Shown here: one piece after another, positions 1 through 10,191 of the stretch
Layout of the letters: the number at the start of each line of letters is the position of its first letter
Position numbering within the stretch: the stretch's first letter is position 1
NCBI GenBank assembly: GCA_025504975.1
Contig: JANUWI010000006.1
Location: 1,488,001-1,552,000 of the forward strand
From: Plenodomus lindquistii
Taxonomy: Eukaryota; Ascomycota; Dothideomycetes; Pleosporales; Leptosphaeriaceae
DNA length: 64,000 nucleotides
Reading direction: 5' to 3'
The notes under the pieces: generated by a model
Told to the model about the DNA's origin: nothing
The model's database searches: none
Seen by the model: the letters and a program-made list of their open reading frames with translations, nothing else
Program-made: the position numbers and the translations under genes

Positions 1-472
1 TGGCTCGAACGGTCTCGGCCGCCCCTTGAGACTCGCGCCTGTGGATGGCGTTGAGTTGAAGGATGACGTACAGCGCGCCGAGACCGATGATCCACCATGT
101 GGCGAAGCAGAGGAAGCGCCAGGCAAGGGCAAAATGGCGGCGGAAGACGGTGTTGTACCAATTGGTGAAGCCTGAGCCAGGCACGTCGGGGTCGCAGGTG
201 CAGCGCTCGAAGAATACATCCAGGACCCGGCCCAGTGTCTGCTCGAAGAAGAGGTCGTTGGTGGCTGCCAGCAGCACAAAGGAGAGGACGAGGTAGACGT
301 GGAATGCGCGCCAGTGGCCAGCTGGCAGCGCAGAGCGGCGAAGGATGATGTGGCCTAGGGCCCAAGAACCGGTTGTGCCAACGGCGACGCACAGCTCGAC
401 GGAGCCCACGGAGAAGTTGAGGATGAGCACCAGGCTCAGGAGGAGGCGGATCATGGTCTTTGGTGACAACAT
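1..472 (-). CDS. Multi-pass membrane protein, partial (continues past left edge)
   Basis: The minus strand is open from an ATG at 472 to the window edge, giving about 157 codons without a stop. A second in-frame ATG lies six codons on. The translation has at least three hydrophobic stretches typical of membrane helices: near residues 9-30, about 60-80 (rich in V, L, F, A) and about 128-150 (F, A, W, I, G, L). A Cys-containing loop (ERCTCDPD) lies before the last helix. This looks like a Pezizomycotina integral membrane protein with short loops, but I do not recognise the family and the C-terminus is outside the window. The upstream DNA carries a cluster of ACAAT motifs, listed separately. I am confident that it is coding and have no functional assignment. 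Confidence 0.6.
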   Translation of the reverse strand, partial: MLSPKTMIRLLLSLVLILNFSVGSVELCVAVGTTGSWALGHIILRRSALPAGHWRAFHVYLVLSFVLLAATNDLFFEQTLGRVLDVFFERCTCDPDVPGSGFTNWYNTVFRRHFALAWRFLCFATWWIIGLGALYVILQLNAIHRRESQGAAETVRA

Positions 473-953
473 TGTTGTCGAGGACGTCTTGGTGGTGTGT
501 GGTGCTGGTATCTGTTGGGGAATGCTGCGAAGCTTGGTGGAAGTGGCAGAAGGTGATGGAGCTAGAGATGGAAAGCTTGAGGAGGGTGAGAGGTCTATAT
601 ACCCACCGAGGGTAGAACTCGACAGGCAGTTGACAATAGCAGCAATAGGGACAATACAGTGAGTAGCTGCAATTCGAAATTGCCGAGGTACAATAGCACG
701 TCAGCAATTGATTGACGACGGTGAAGACGACTTTGGGTTGACTTTCACCTGGCCTGCACTAATTGTCGGGTCTCAATACGCGACAATAGCAAGATAAGAA
801 AAATTCTACTTGACAATAATTAGGCAGATGTCTGGCAACTACCAAATACGTGTCAAGCAACTACAGGGTTGTCACGTAGAAAACGCAACGCAACGAGACA
901 AGACGTGACGCGCACCGTTATCCTCCGCACCAGATAGCCCCCACATACGTCGT
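473..953. promoter_or_regulatory. Upstream region with clustered ACAAT motifs
   Basis: This gene-free stretch is the 5' flank of the membrane-protein gene. Between 631 and 820 the pentamer ACAAT occurs on the plus strand in the contexts TGACAATAGC, GGACAATACA, TACAATAGCA, CGACAATAGC and TGACAATAAT, and once inverted (AATTGTC, 761-767). ACAAT is the core recognised by HMG-box proteins in general. Binding here is inference from base clustering only. Confidence 0.3.
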
Positions 954-1343
954 CTACTCCACGCTCACCCAAGAGTCATAATGAATTCCCACGCTATCCT
1001 CTATCATCTCCCAGGTCACGCGAGACATTATACAAAGTCTCCGAAGCAACACCGTAATGCTCCAGGCCGGTCTCGTAGGTCGACCCTTCTGATTCAAAAT
1101 CCTCTTCTGGACTCTTGAACTCCCTCCACTGCTCCACCGCCCCACCGCCTCGTCGCATTTTGTGATCAGCTCCTGAAGAAGACCCTCAACCCCCGGCTCT
1201 CCTGCCTTTGTCGTTGATGCGCTGAGCGCTGGTGATAGCCCGAGCGGTATCAACAGGCCACTATCATCCACCATGACATCACCCGTAATTACTACCATAT
1301 GATCCCCACATGCTTGGGCAAGGTCCCTCCAAGGCGCCATCAT
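954..1343 (-). CDS. Hypothetical ORF, 129 aa, weak
   Basis: An ORF opening with two ATGs reads through a moderately hydrophobic and basic protein that I do not recognise. Upstream on the same strand a possible extra exon (about 1440-1560) could be joined across a GTAGTC...CCAG intron of about 82 nt that ends just before the two Met codons, but the donor is poor. A TTTAAATAG element sits close upstream. The composition is neither clearly coding nor clearly random, and the ORF may be spurious. Confidence 0.25.
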   Translation of the reverse strand: MMAPWRDLAQACGDHMVVITGDVMVDDSGLLIPLGLSPALSASTTKAGEPGVEGLLQELITKCDEAVGRWSSGGSSRVQKRILNQKGRPTRPAWSITVLLRRLCIMSRVTWEMIEDSVGIHYDSWVSVE

Positions 1344-2924
1344 CTCTGGTATCGCTATTTAAACCTAGCTGTATCCTTGTTTACTAGTGATTTCTCGCAC
1401 GCTCGAACAAGTACCTCCGACTACGTAACCACACCATATCGCCCCATGACAGCCGTCCTCCTACCGCCAAACCCACTCGCAGGAGACGCCAAAGGCGGCG
1501 TTGGGACCCGCAGCGATGCCGCGAATTCTTGAGGAGTTGACCCCACAGAGTCCCTGCGAATTAGATTTGGAGGTGGAGATGCACTGGCCCAGCGCGAAGG
1601 CGGCGCACCAGATTGACCCCTTGCCCGGTGTGCTGCCATGTTAAGCTGGATAGACGAGTGCATGCGTATGCGTATGCTACTGCATCGATTTGGTACTTGG
1701 TCGCTATGTCTGCGTGTTTCTGCCTCAAATTGAAACCACGTTGACGTTGAAGAGGGAAATATAGGGTGGGGACCTGCCATTTGCATGTATGTTGCATGTG
1801 AGAAGTGGGAGTGAGGCAAGGTTGATCTATCAACGTTTTGCTTGCTGTTGTTGTTGTTTGAGGCTGGTAGTGAGCGGGCTAATGCAGGTCTGGTAGGATA
1901 GCTGTGTATGCGATTTATTCTTATAACTAGAACTTTGTGCTTGAGATGTGTGGATTTGTGTTAGAGGAGATGTAGACGGGTTTTCAAATAGTTAAAGATG
2001 CGCGATTATACCATATCACGAGACCTTTGGCTTCTTCGCTGCTTGGTGCGGACTTTGTAGATCTATATGAGGCATTAGTGATATGTGTGTAGTTTGATAT
2101 ACGCTTTCAACGTTTTAAGAGTGTACTTGTATGTTTCGTGTCATTTGAAAACATGATAATTCAAACTGGAACTCGACCTTCGAACTCGAGATTCGCAAAA
2201 TGCTTTGTGTATCCAAAAAAACAATCTGCTATATGCTTTACAAAATTGCAAAATGCTTAGGGATCCAGCGTCTCTCTTGTTTATATCGTGCGCCCGAATA
2301 TTCCATGCACACTAGACTTATGGTAGCCATGCACGAACCTACTTAGCGTCCACCCGACATGTCGCTTTATATTCAGATACCACACTTTAAGTGGCTGAAT
2401 ATAAGTCAGCCAGGTAGAGACACGATAGTTGATAGTCTATTCGATATTCCTAGATGTTAGCGTGGCGTACGTACGTAGGACATTGCATCAACACACATAG
2501 CGCTACATCTTAGCAGGGACACTCAAGTGAGATGGTACAGAACCCCCCAAACTGTTGTCTCGAGCGTGAAGAGGCCAATGGTCTTGAGTTCTAACAGGTT
2601 TGACGATAGCATCAATGACAAGCCCATATTATCAGTGAACTCAAACTGGATTAAACATACACCACCCTTTGGAACCGTCTATGAAATAGATACCCCCCAT
2701 TCATAAGAGCTGAACACAAATATCTGGACACCATGGCCGCACCCAAGTTCGAGAAACCGGCCATCACAGCAACAATCAATCGGAATGAATTCGCATAATC
2801 ACTCACTCCACAGTACAATGCTATGCATCACCAAGCAGCCAGGCAGTCCGACCCATGCATACCGCGAACCAAACCAAAGTTCTCTACTCTAAATATATCC
2901 AAGCCTACCCAATCAACTGTGTAT
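1344..2924. other. Gene-free region
   Basis: About 1.6 kb, becoming AT-richer to the right. Apart from the uncertain extra exon near 1440-1560 I see no coding signal, RNA gene or clear repeat. A 21-codon ORF at about 2733 has nothing to support it. The right end is the downstream flank of the galactokinase gene. Confidence 0.4.
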
Positions 2925-4579
2925 CTAGACCAACTTCTCCCCGCTGACTCTAAACAGCACACTCCCACCCCCAGGCTTACTCACCACCACAGCCTGCTCC
3001 AACTTCTCCTCCGTGATATCCGGAAACTTCTTCTTATAATACTTATCCACCCACGCCTTCTTAACCGCCTCAACCTTATCCTTGGGCACAAGATGCACAC
3101 TGCAACCCCCCCACCCCGCACCCGTAAGTCGACTTCCACAGGATCCAGCCGCACGCGCAAGCTCGCACAACTCGTCGAGCTCCGGACAACTGCAGTCGTA
3201 GATGTCGCGGCAGGAATCCTGCGTCGAGTTCATGAGGTCGCCGAGAGAGGTGAGGAGGTCTTTGCCGCTGGAGGGTGGTGAGGAGAGGAGGGAGCGGAAT
3301 TTCAGGACGCGCAGGGCTTCGGTGAAGACGTGGAGAGCGCGTTGGCGCAGCTTGAAGTGTGAGGCGCGGACGGGGAATTTGGACATGTAGCGCGCGTTGA
3401 GTTCGTCGACGGAGATGCCGAGGAGGCCGCTGATTTGCTCGCGCGTGTAGCCTTCTTCTTGGGGGAGGTAGTTTTCCGTGTGTTGGACGAGCTTGTGGAG
3501 TTGCGTTTCGAAGTCTGCGACGGAGATTTTGGTGTTGTCTGCTACGTTTTCTTTTTCCTCGAAGTAGGTATCGTGGAAGCCACGCAGACTGACGCCTAGG
3601 GGTGAGGAGTCGGTGGGTAGACTCTTCTTGAGACCGAATGCTTTCGCAAGGAAGACGGCAGCAAGAGTGCATTCTACGACGCGCAAGTTGTAGCATACTG
3701 GAGCAGTGACGTGCTTGTCTGCAGCGACAAAGCTCTGGGCAGTGACAAAGGTGAGCTCGGGATCTGTGTGAGGGAATTCAATGTTTGTGAAGTCGAGGCT
3801 GGGCTTGAAGGAGACGTAGAGGGCGGAGCCGCGGAGGGAGAATACCGAGGCTGCCTGGTCCATGCTAAAGAGTGTTAGCCTGGCATAGCTGAATGAGAAG
3901 TGATCACTCTCACCCTCCTGAGTTAACACCGACAGCGCGCTCAGAGACAATGGCGAGTTCGCAAAGCTCCTTTTTGTCGATGTTGTCCTCGCCATTGGCG
4001 GCCAGGACGGCTAGTGCGCTGGTACAGACGACAGACGCTGAGCTCGACAGACCACCACCACTAGGCACTGTGCCGTCGCATACAATATCCATACCGACTG
4101 ACGTAAACTTGCCGCGCTTCTTCTGCAATAGCTGTGAAACACCCTTGAGGCCGGACTTGAAGTAATTGGTCCACTCATGTTCCGAGGCGTCAATAGGGAT
4201 CTCGCCTTGTGGGATCTCAAATTCGCGGGTTGGAAACTTGTCGGAATTAAGATTGGCTATCCGTATCCGAGGCTTCTCTTCTGTAGGTCGCACAGCTACT
4301 GCCATGATGAAGTCGGCGGTGATGGCCATGGGTAGTACCTCGTACAGCGAGTAGTCGATGTGCTGTGACACGTGAACATTGAGGAATTGGTGCTGAATGT
4401 AAAAGGTGATGTACCTCGCCAATGATGTTCACACGACCCGGACTACGAGCCACGAACTCTGCCTGCTTGCCATACAGGTCTTTGAACTTTGCTAGCAAGC
4501 TGTCCCATCGCTTCGTCGCCGCGGGCAACGCGTCTTCGTCGTAGATGTCGCGTAATGATGTCGCTGTTGGAACCGCCAT
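2925..4579 (-). CDS. GAL1: Galactokinase (GHMP kinase)
   Basis: The enzyme phosphorylates galactose with ATP to galactose-1-phosphate, the first committed step of the cytosolic Leloir pathway. There are three exons: 4415-4579, 3914-4362 and 2925-3864, with introns of 52 and 49 nt (donors GTACAT and GTGAGA, acceptors CAG and TAG). The product is 517 aa, normal for fungal galactokinases. The galactokinase signature GRVNIIGEHIDY spans the first splice junction at residues 48-59. The GHMP ATP-binding motif (GGGLSSSAS) is at about 157-165, the sequence around the second junction reads GVNSGGMDQA, and the C-terminal GHMP motif GAGWGGC is at about 453-459. All hallmark residues are present and the frame is continuous over both introns, so the gene looks functional. 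The start is the first ATG before the conserved N-terminus. No other Leloir gene is in the window. Confidence 0.95.
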
Positions 4580-5134
4580 GGCTGTGGTGATATGTGTTTA
4601 TGGGCTGTTCAGGCACAGTGAGTACGACAAAGGAAGGCAATATGGGTCAAGTGAAAGTGAGGAGCACGGAATATTTATTCAGTCGTTGCGGAGGTCGCGC
4701 GACAGGGAAGTGTATGGCGGGGTGCGACTGGATGTGAGGTGGGGTCTCAAGCCTTGCCTCTTGCAGCAGCACATCCGCACGCTCGAATCGGAGTGTAGCT
4801 TCATCCAGCTGCAGGTATACTCTGACTTTTGCTCATGCGACAGCCCAATAGCAGCAGCGGGAGGTTGTTTGGACTCCGCAAGTTCCCTAACACGGGCCCA
4901 TTTGTAGCTACAAGTGCTCTGGCTCACTTTGGTCGAAATTGCGTCCGGAAATCAGGCACCAGACTTGCTGTTTGGCGTGGTCTGCAGCTGGGATTTGCTG
5001 TTCAGCTAGGCGTGCAGGCGACATTGATGTTTCAATCGCAGGACATGATCAATCGCACCCACGTGGATGCCGAGGTATTTGGGGTGAAGTCTGGGTCTGG
5101 TGGTAGATTGATGAGTTGTCGAACGCACACGTTC
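4580..5134. other. Intergenic region, GAL1 5' flank
   Basis: This is the upstream region of the galactokinase gene and the downstream region of DUO1. It contains overlapping open frames on both strands (for example 4679-4927 minus) that look like chance ORFs. I could not point to a convincing regulatory site. Confidence 0.35.
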
Positions 5135-5913
5135 TCAGCTTGTTCCCCTCGCTCTGCCACGCGGCAAGCCACGCCCAATGCCGCTGCCAGCGCGTCCTCT
5201 TGTCGAATCGCCACGACTGGCACCTCGTCCAGTCTGTCCACCGACACCAACGTAGTTGCCGCTCGCTGATGAGGAAGCACCTCGTGGGCGTGTGCCCCGT
5301 CCTCGGCCCCGCGTGCTGGCCCTGGGCGCTGCTTCTGCCTTTCGCCGCTCTTCCTCGGCCTGCCTGGCTGCAGCGTCTCTGCGCGCCTGCTCCTCTGCTG
5401 CTCGACGCTGTACTGCTTGCTGGCGATGCGACTCCTCCTCGTCAATGTCTGCGAGGTCCTGAGAGGCACCCTGCCACTGCGGATTCAGGATCAGCCTCTG
5501 GTTGTGCTCTGTCTGGGACAGGATGCGCGTCCAAGTCTGTAGAAGCGTCGAGGCGTTTTGGACGGTGCGCGAGACAGTCTGAATGAGATCAGCCAAATGC
5601 ATCCCCTTGCATGTGTGTCTCTACTTACAGCCATGTTGTCTTTGGCTTTCTGCAGGCTCTCGACCACGCCTTCTATGACCTTGTTGACGCTGCGTATGCT
5701 CTCGAGCTCCCTGCGCAGTGCCACCTCACGTGCCTCTTCTGTGGTGTAATGCGACTCCTTTGCACGCGTCTTGGGGCCTGCTGCACCGTCTCCTCCAGCA
5801 GAGTCGTCTGCATTGTGCGTCTTCTTCTTGTTCTGACGCGCAGCCGGCGTGTCGAAGAGGGCGTCGGAATCAGAGTCGGAAAGACTGAGCGCGTCCATGT
5901 TTGGGGGGTCCAT
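5135..5913 (-). CDS. DUO1: DASH/Dam1 complex subunit Duo1
   Basis: Duo1 is a subunit of the fungal DASH (Dam1) complex, which rings spindle microtubules and couples kinetochores to them. The exons are 5629-5913 and 5135-5578, separated by a 50-nt intron (GTAAGT...TTCAG), giving 242 aa. The conserved Duo1 region spans residues ~65-140: a charged helix (REVALRRELESI), then VIEGVVESLQKAKDNM at the end of exon 1, continuing in exon 2 with a segment containing LLQTWTRILSQTEHN and LNPQWQGASQD. An acidic Ser/Asp N-terminus (SLSDSDSDALFDTP) precedes it. After an Ala/Arg/Glu coiled coil the C-terminal ~60 residues are Arg/Gly/Ser-rich with repeated RGRG units, unusual for this small kinetochore protein. 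The start is the first of two nearby ATGs. It is divergent from the next gene. Confidence 0.88.
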
Positions 5914-6457
5914 TGCAGTATGATTCAAGTTGCAGTCACAATGTTTCTGGGCGGTTAATTGCCGTACTACAATACTTGACAGACGTGGGCGGTGTTTTTG
6001 TTTGGCGTGTTTGACGTGTTTGGTGTTTGACGTGTTTGGCGGGGTTCCACCGCCGTTGGCCGCTGAACGCTGTCCCTGCGTTGTTGGCGTTGTTGTTGTG
6101 CCAAGCGACAGGGCAGCGGGAAGGCGCCCACTTGCCCAGCCACCTCTTCCAACCTCGTCTCGTCCCCTTCCCTTCGTCGCCGTTCCATATCGGAGCCATA
6201 CCCACCATATCGTCTCCACTCCACCCCGTTCCTGCATCGACCGACACCATATCACGCGCTATACATAGACTCACGACTGCACAACACTGCCAGCAACCCC
6301 AATTGCGCCCCTGCACCTGCACCTGCACCTTGACCGCCGTGACATTGGCTTGTTTTGATTCTGGACTTTGACCTCTTCTTTCATCATTACTACCACAAAC
6401 ACCGCAAACCTCGCCAAAGACACCCACGGCTCCAGCCGTACCGAGACACGCGCAAAC
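5914..6457. promoter_or_regulatory. Divergent promoter, DUO1 / TP-rich protein gene
   Basis: This 544-bp gap separates two divergent starts. It is pyrimidine-rich on the plus strand near the right-hand gene and holds a short TGCACC iteration (about 6310-6330). Long open frames run through it on both strands, but they show no conserved motif and overlap one another, so I treat them as chance. Confidence 0.4.
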
Positions 6458-7815
6458 ATGGAGCGCACCCCCTCTCCTCCCCGTCGCATCCACACACCGC
6501 CTGCGCCGGGAACCAGCTATGAGCCGTTTTCACCGCGCCGGTCCAGTAGAGTCGCCGCCCAGCGCGACGCTCACACTCACATTCACCACGAGCAAGCCAC
6601 CCCACGGACCCGGCGCGATGTGACTCCGACGGCCTCCAGCAAGCGTTCTATTGTGCGCGCCGCCAATTTCGCCCTCTCCCCTCCCACCTCGCCCGTCTCC
6701 CCCAAACACCACACCCGCACCCCTCGCTCAGTACGACGCACGCACTTGGAACCCCTTGATTCAGACTCTGACCACCCTGCGCCTACGCCTGCACGCCGCT
6801 TCTTGTCCGCCATGCCCTCTGTAAGTGCTGCGCCGCGTCGCTTGTGAAAGACAAAGCATGCTGATTGTCTCAGGACATGCTGCCAACCCCTGCAAAGACA
6901 CCGCGCAAGCGGCCCGTGGGCGATTTGAGCTCCACCTCGCGCATCTTGTTCCCCCAGCGCCCTGCCACCATTGAGGAGGCTGTTCCCACGCCGCGCAAGT
7001 CACGCAAAACAAAGAATTTGTTCACGCTCGAGAGCTTCAACGCACACATGGATGACGACGACAACAACCAGAAGATAACCATCTTCACTGACTCCAAGGA
7101 GCGCGTCCCTACCCCTGGCGCTGCCGACGAGAACCCGTTCCTCACTACCAAAAAGGGCAAGGGCCGCGCCAGGCCAACTCCCCAAAAGTCGCGAAAGGTC
7201 GACCAGCGCACTGCCAAGCTGAATGAGGCTGCCGAGCGCGACGAGGGCATGGTCTACATCTTCCGCGGAAAGAAGATTCTCCGACGCTTCCACGAGGGCC
7301 CATCCGACAATGAATCTCCAGCCGATGACGACCATGAGCTCTCTGCCGATGAGAGGGCGATCCGTCGTCAAGTTGGTCGCGAGGCTCACCGCCCTTTGAC
7401 CCGTTCGTCTGTCAAGCCCAAGCTTCTTTTCCAAAAAGAGATCCAGGAGCGCAAGATTGCCAATGGTGAAGAGGAAGATGACGAGGAGGCCGTTACCGAC
7501 ATTGAAGTTCCATTCCCCGCGACGCCGAGCCGCAAGAAGGGCAAGGCTGTTGTCCCGCACCCCTCGCTCGAGACCACGCCGCCGCCCACTGTCCGCAAAC
7601 TCCGCAAGGGTATGTCACACTCCATCTCACCAGCAACACCACGCCCTAAAGCCAGCGCAGAAATCTCATTCGACTCATGGTCACGTGTCAAGTCATCCAG
7701 CAGTTCTTCGCAACCCAGCAAGAAGCGCGGCGGCGACTTGCTTGAGCGCGAGACGGGCGACAAGCGAGCTCGAAGTGAGCACTCCACTTCTTCCACGTCG
7801 CTTGACATTGTCTAA
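6458..7815 (+). CDS. Conserved-looking nuclear protein rich in TP/SP sites, unknown function
   Basis: Exons 6458-6820 and 6874-7815 are joined over a 53-nt intron (GTAAGT, CTGAT branch, CAG), giving 434 aa. The protein is basic and low-complexity, with many Ser/Thr-Pro sites embedded in basic residues (TPSPPRR, PTPAKTPRKRP, VPTPRKSRK, RPTPQKSRK), the pattern expected of a substrate of cyclin-dependent kinases. The only block that looks folded is around residues ~230-260, containing GMVYIFRGKKILRRFHE. The C-terminus is Ser-rich with a basic patch (PSKKRGGD). An in-frame upstream ATG exists at 6368, but the ATG at 6458 fits better because similarity-like composition begins there. I suspect a cell-cycle or chromatin protein from the motif pattern alone and do not recognise the family. 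Confidence 0.75.
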
Positions 7816-8460
7816 TGGCTTCGCAGCGCGTTCTTGAGCGCTGATCGCCGACACGTTCAGCAGTAGTGGCATCATTGTTTATCGAGCACGCTGCCATGTG
7901 TTGATCACATTGACGGTTGAGCGTCGACTCTGATTCACACACCAAACGGCCTCTGCATTGAGTTGAGCTGGATTGATTTTTTACACACAGCGATCATGTT
8001 TGCATAGCGTTGCTTTTGAAAAGGATACCCACAACCACAATGATATTGGCGATTGTAATAGGGGTGAAGGAATTATGTTTGTGTTTTCGATTGGATACGG
8101 CCGATTTGAAGCAGTCTCTACTGCGTGTTGTTGTACTCTGATGATCAGCAGCTAAGCATTGCGGCTTCTCACGAGTATTTTTGGAACCACGGCCTGGACA
8201 TGGATGGATGGATGGATGGATGGATGGATGGATGGAGGAAAGGACCGTACGGCTTAGTACGACAATAGATAATTAGCACCATAGTCATAGTACAAATGCG
8301 AAAAGGATTACATATCCAATTACATGACCCATGCCTACTATGATGGACGAGAAATTTGTCCACATGTCAAACGCCATTGTATGCAACCCAACACAGCACA
8401 ACACCACCCTTTGCGCAATGTGTCACCAACCCTACCCTACGCCTACGCCTACGCCTACGC
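7816..8460. other. Convergent 3' flank with two microsatellites
   Basis: This is the shared downstream region of two convergent genes. It holds a TGGA tetranucleotide tract and a CCTACG hexanucleotide tract, described separately. I see no gene. Confidence 0.5.
8201..8236. repeat. (TGGA)n microsatellite
   Basis: About nine perfect tandem copies of TGGA, flanked by non-repetitive DNA, in the intergenic space between convergent genes. It is likely polymorphic in copy number. Confidence 0.9.
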
Positions 8461-8467
8461 CTACGCC
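8437..8467. repeat. (CCTACG)n hexanucleotide repeat overlapping a stop codon
   Basis: About five copies of CCTACG (GGCGTA on the other strand). The stop codon of the minus-strand RNase H2B gene lies inside this array. On that strand the repeat reads Ala-stop-Ala-stop in the gene's frame. Confidence 0.9.
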
Positions 8468-9810
8468 TTCTTGGGCACTTTTGTAAAAAAAGCACTCATC
8501 TTCTTCATCCCACTCGTATCCACCTTCTTCAACATCTTGACCCCCCGTCCCTCTGCCTTTTTCCTCCTCTCCTCATCCTCCTTCTTCCTCTTCTTCTCCT
8601 CGCGCTCTGCGACTTTTTCGTCGTCGTCTTGCACCGCGCGCTTGCGACTTATATTATCGGAGATGGAGCGGAGGGCTGCGGCTTCGGATTTTAGCGCTGC
8701 GAGGGCGGCGAGGTGCGTGGTTAGCGGGGTGAATGTGGGGTTGAGAAGGGGGGTTAGGGTGGGGAGGAGGGAGGGGGGGAGGTAGGATGTTGTTAGGTAG
8801 GTTAGGGATGTGCGGAGGCGGAGGAGGGGGGGGATTGTTGGGGGGGTTGTGAGGGGGGGTGGGGGAGCGGTGGGTTCGGAGGGTGGGTTGGGGGTGCTGG
8901 CGGTGGTGTGGTCTGGGGTTGTGGTGGTGGTGGTGGTGGTGGTGGTGGTTGTTTCGAGGGTGGTTTGGGAGTCGAGGGCTGTGCTGGTGCTGGAGGGTGT
9001 TGAGAGTGTAGTTGCGTCGTCTGGTGTTGAAGTCGCTGTTGCTGTTTCGCTAGCCGACACGACGCTGAGTGTGCTATCCTCGCGGCGTATACTCATTACC
9101 GGAACTTCAAGAACGGTTTTGACGAACTTCTCCTCGAGTGACGCGGGCAGACCGTGACCTACCATGCGTTGGGCTTTTTGGAGGAGCGCGGTTGCGAGTT
9201 TGGTGGTGGAGAGGCGGTACATGGATTCGGAGCCTGCGTCTACGGTGTCGCAGACTAGACGCATGCGTTTCTCTATCATGGGCTTTAATGATGGATGTTG
9301 GGCCAATAGCACTTTCCAATGTTGCGATGAGCCTGAAAGCATATCCAGGTAGTCATCGAATGCGAGAAAGTGTTGCTTTGTATCCTTTGTTGACTTGGGC
9401 GCCAGCACGGGTAGGATCAAGAATAGTGTGTCGACGGGTGTGGCGATGAGCAGGTCCGCTGCGCTGGTGATGTAGCCGCTTCCTATCCGCACCTCGTCCT
9501 TTTCTTCTGCGTCGACATGCTCGCTCTCGGCGTCTCCAGTGATCAGCCAGCTCTTGCAGTCCCTTTTGGGCGCAGCGATGCGTGTGAATTCGTAGAAGCC
9601 TTTGCGCGGACAAAAGTAGTATCGTGATGGTGTGCCATTTGCGGGGTTATCGAGAGTGACTATGCGCGCATCTTTTGAGGTATTCTTGGGCAAGACGAAT
9701 AGCTTGGGTGGGTTGGCTGTGGACTTGGGGAGGGGTTTGGTGGTTGATGTCGTGGGGTCTGGGGATGCTTCTTTTGCTTTTGCGGCGGGTTTTGAGCGTG
9801 TGCGCGCCAT
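8461..9810 (-). CDS. RNH202: Ribonuclease H2 subunit B
   Basis: This is the non-catalytic subunit of the heterotrimeric RNase H2, which removes ribonucleotides and R-loops from nuclear DNA. A single exon encodes 449 aa. The N-terminal triple-barrel part includes KLFVLPKNTSKDARIVTL, SRYYFCPRKGFYEFTRI and the segment from SGYITSAADLLIATPVDTLFLILP onward (described, not quoted in full), followed by a helical region through about residue 260. A low-complexity Thr/Ser/Pro linker includes a run of 12 Thr encoded by a GGT/ACC triplet repeat. The C-terminus has a basic segment and a PCNA-interaction-like sequence (GMKKMSAFFTK) that lacks the usual Gln but keeps the hydrophobic and Phe-Phe positions. 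The start ATG is followed by MARTRSK, a typical basic N-terminus. It is divergent from MCM10. Confidence 0.85.
   Translation of the reverse strand: MARTRSKPAAKAKEASPDPTTSTTKPLPKSTANPPKLFVLPKNTSKDARIVTLDNPANGTPSRYYFCPRKGFYEFTRIAAPKRDCKSWLITGDAESEHVDAEEKDEVRIGSGYITSAADLLIATPVDTLFLILPVLAPKSTKDTKQHFLAFDDYLDMLSGSSQHWKVLLAQHPSLKPMIEKRMRLVCDTVDAGSESMYRLSTTKLATALLQKAQRMVGHGLPASLEEKFVKTVLEVPVMSIRREDSTLSVVSASETATATSTPDDATTLSTPSSTSTALDSQTTLETTTTTTTTTTTTPDHTTASTPNPPSEPTAPPPPLTTPPTIPPLLRLRTSLTYLTTSYLPPSLLPTLTPLLNPTFTPLTTHLAALAALKSEAAALRSISDNISRKRAVQDDDEKVAEREEKKRKKEDEERRKKAEGRGVKMLKKVDTSGMKKMSAFFTKVPKKA
8921..8950. repeat. (GGT)n triplet repeat encoding poly-Thr
   Basis: A GGT trinucleotide tract inside the RNase H2B linker. 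It encodes a homopolymeric Thr stretch on the minus strand and probably varies in length between strains. Confidence 0.85.
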
Positions 9811-10191
9811 TGTTGTATTATGTACTGGTTATAATGCTACCAAACAGTGAATAGGGCGTTATGTGCTGAAGTGTTGTGGTTGGTGATGTTCACAGCCATG
9901 GTCAATTAGCAAGTCGCGTCTCAGGAACAAGACGCGCCAAACCGCGTCATCCCTGCAAGTTTCGGTTTCGCATGAGATGAACTGTATGCACCTCCGCTTT
10001 TGCCGTTAGTCTCGTCCACTGCGAGTCAACAACAACGTCAACAACCGCCGCCCTTCACTCCACACCCGCCTGTCGCCCCGTTTCACCCAAGCCTGTGGAT
10101 CCAGAGAACCCGTTTTGTCACTCGCGCGCATTCTCGTGGGAGTGAAAAGGATGCAGTCACGAGGCAGTCCATCCGCACCACCACCGAAGCC
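9811..10191. promoter_or_regulatory. Shared RNH202/MCM10 promoter with three ACGCG cores
   Basis: A 381-bp gap separates the two divergent starts. ACGCG cores (either strand) occur at 9915-9919, 9932-9936 and 9943-9947, three in 33 bp. ACGCG is the core of the MluI cell-cycle box bound by fungal MBF/Mbp1 at G1/S genes. Since both flanking genes act in DNA replication, co-regulation is a reasonable inference. Confidence 0.5.

Noticed and set aside
5936..6493. 185-codon minus-strand ORF upstream of DUO1
   Set aside because: It overlaps the start of the next gene and the promoter, and its translation is low-complexity; a plus-strand frame is equally open over the same bases.
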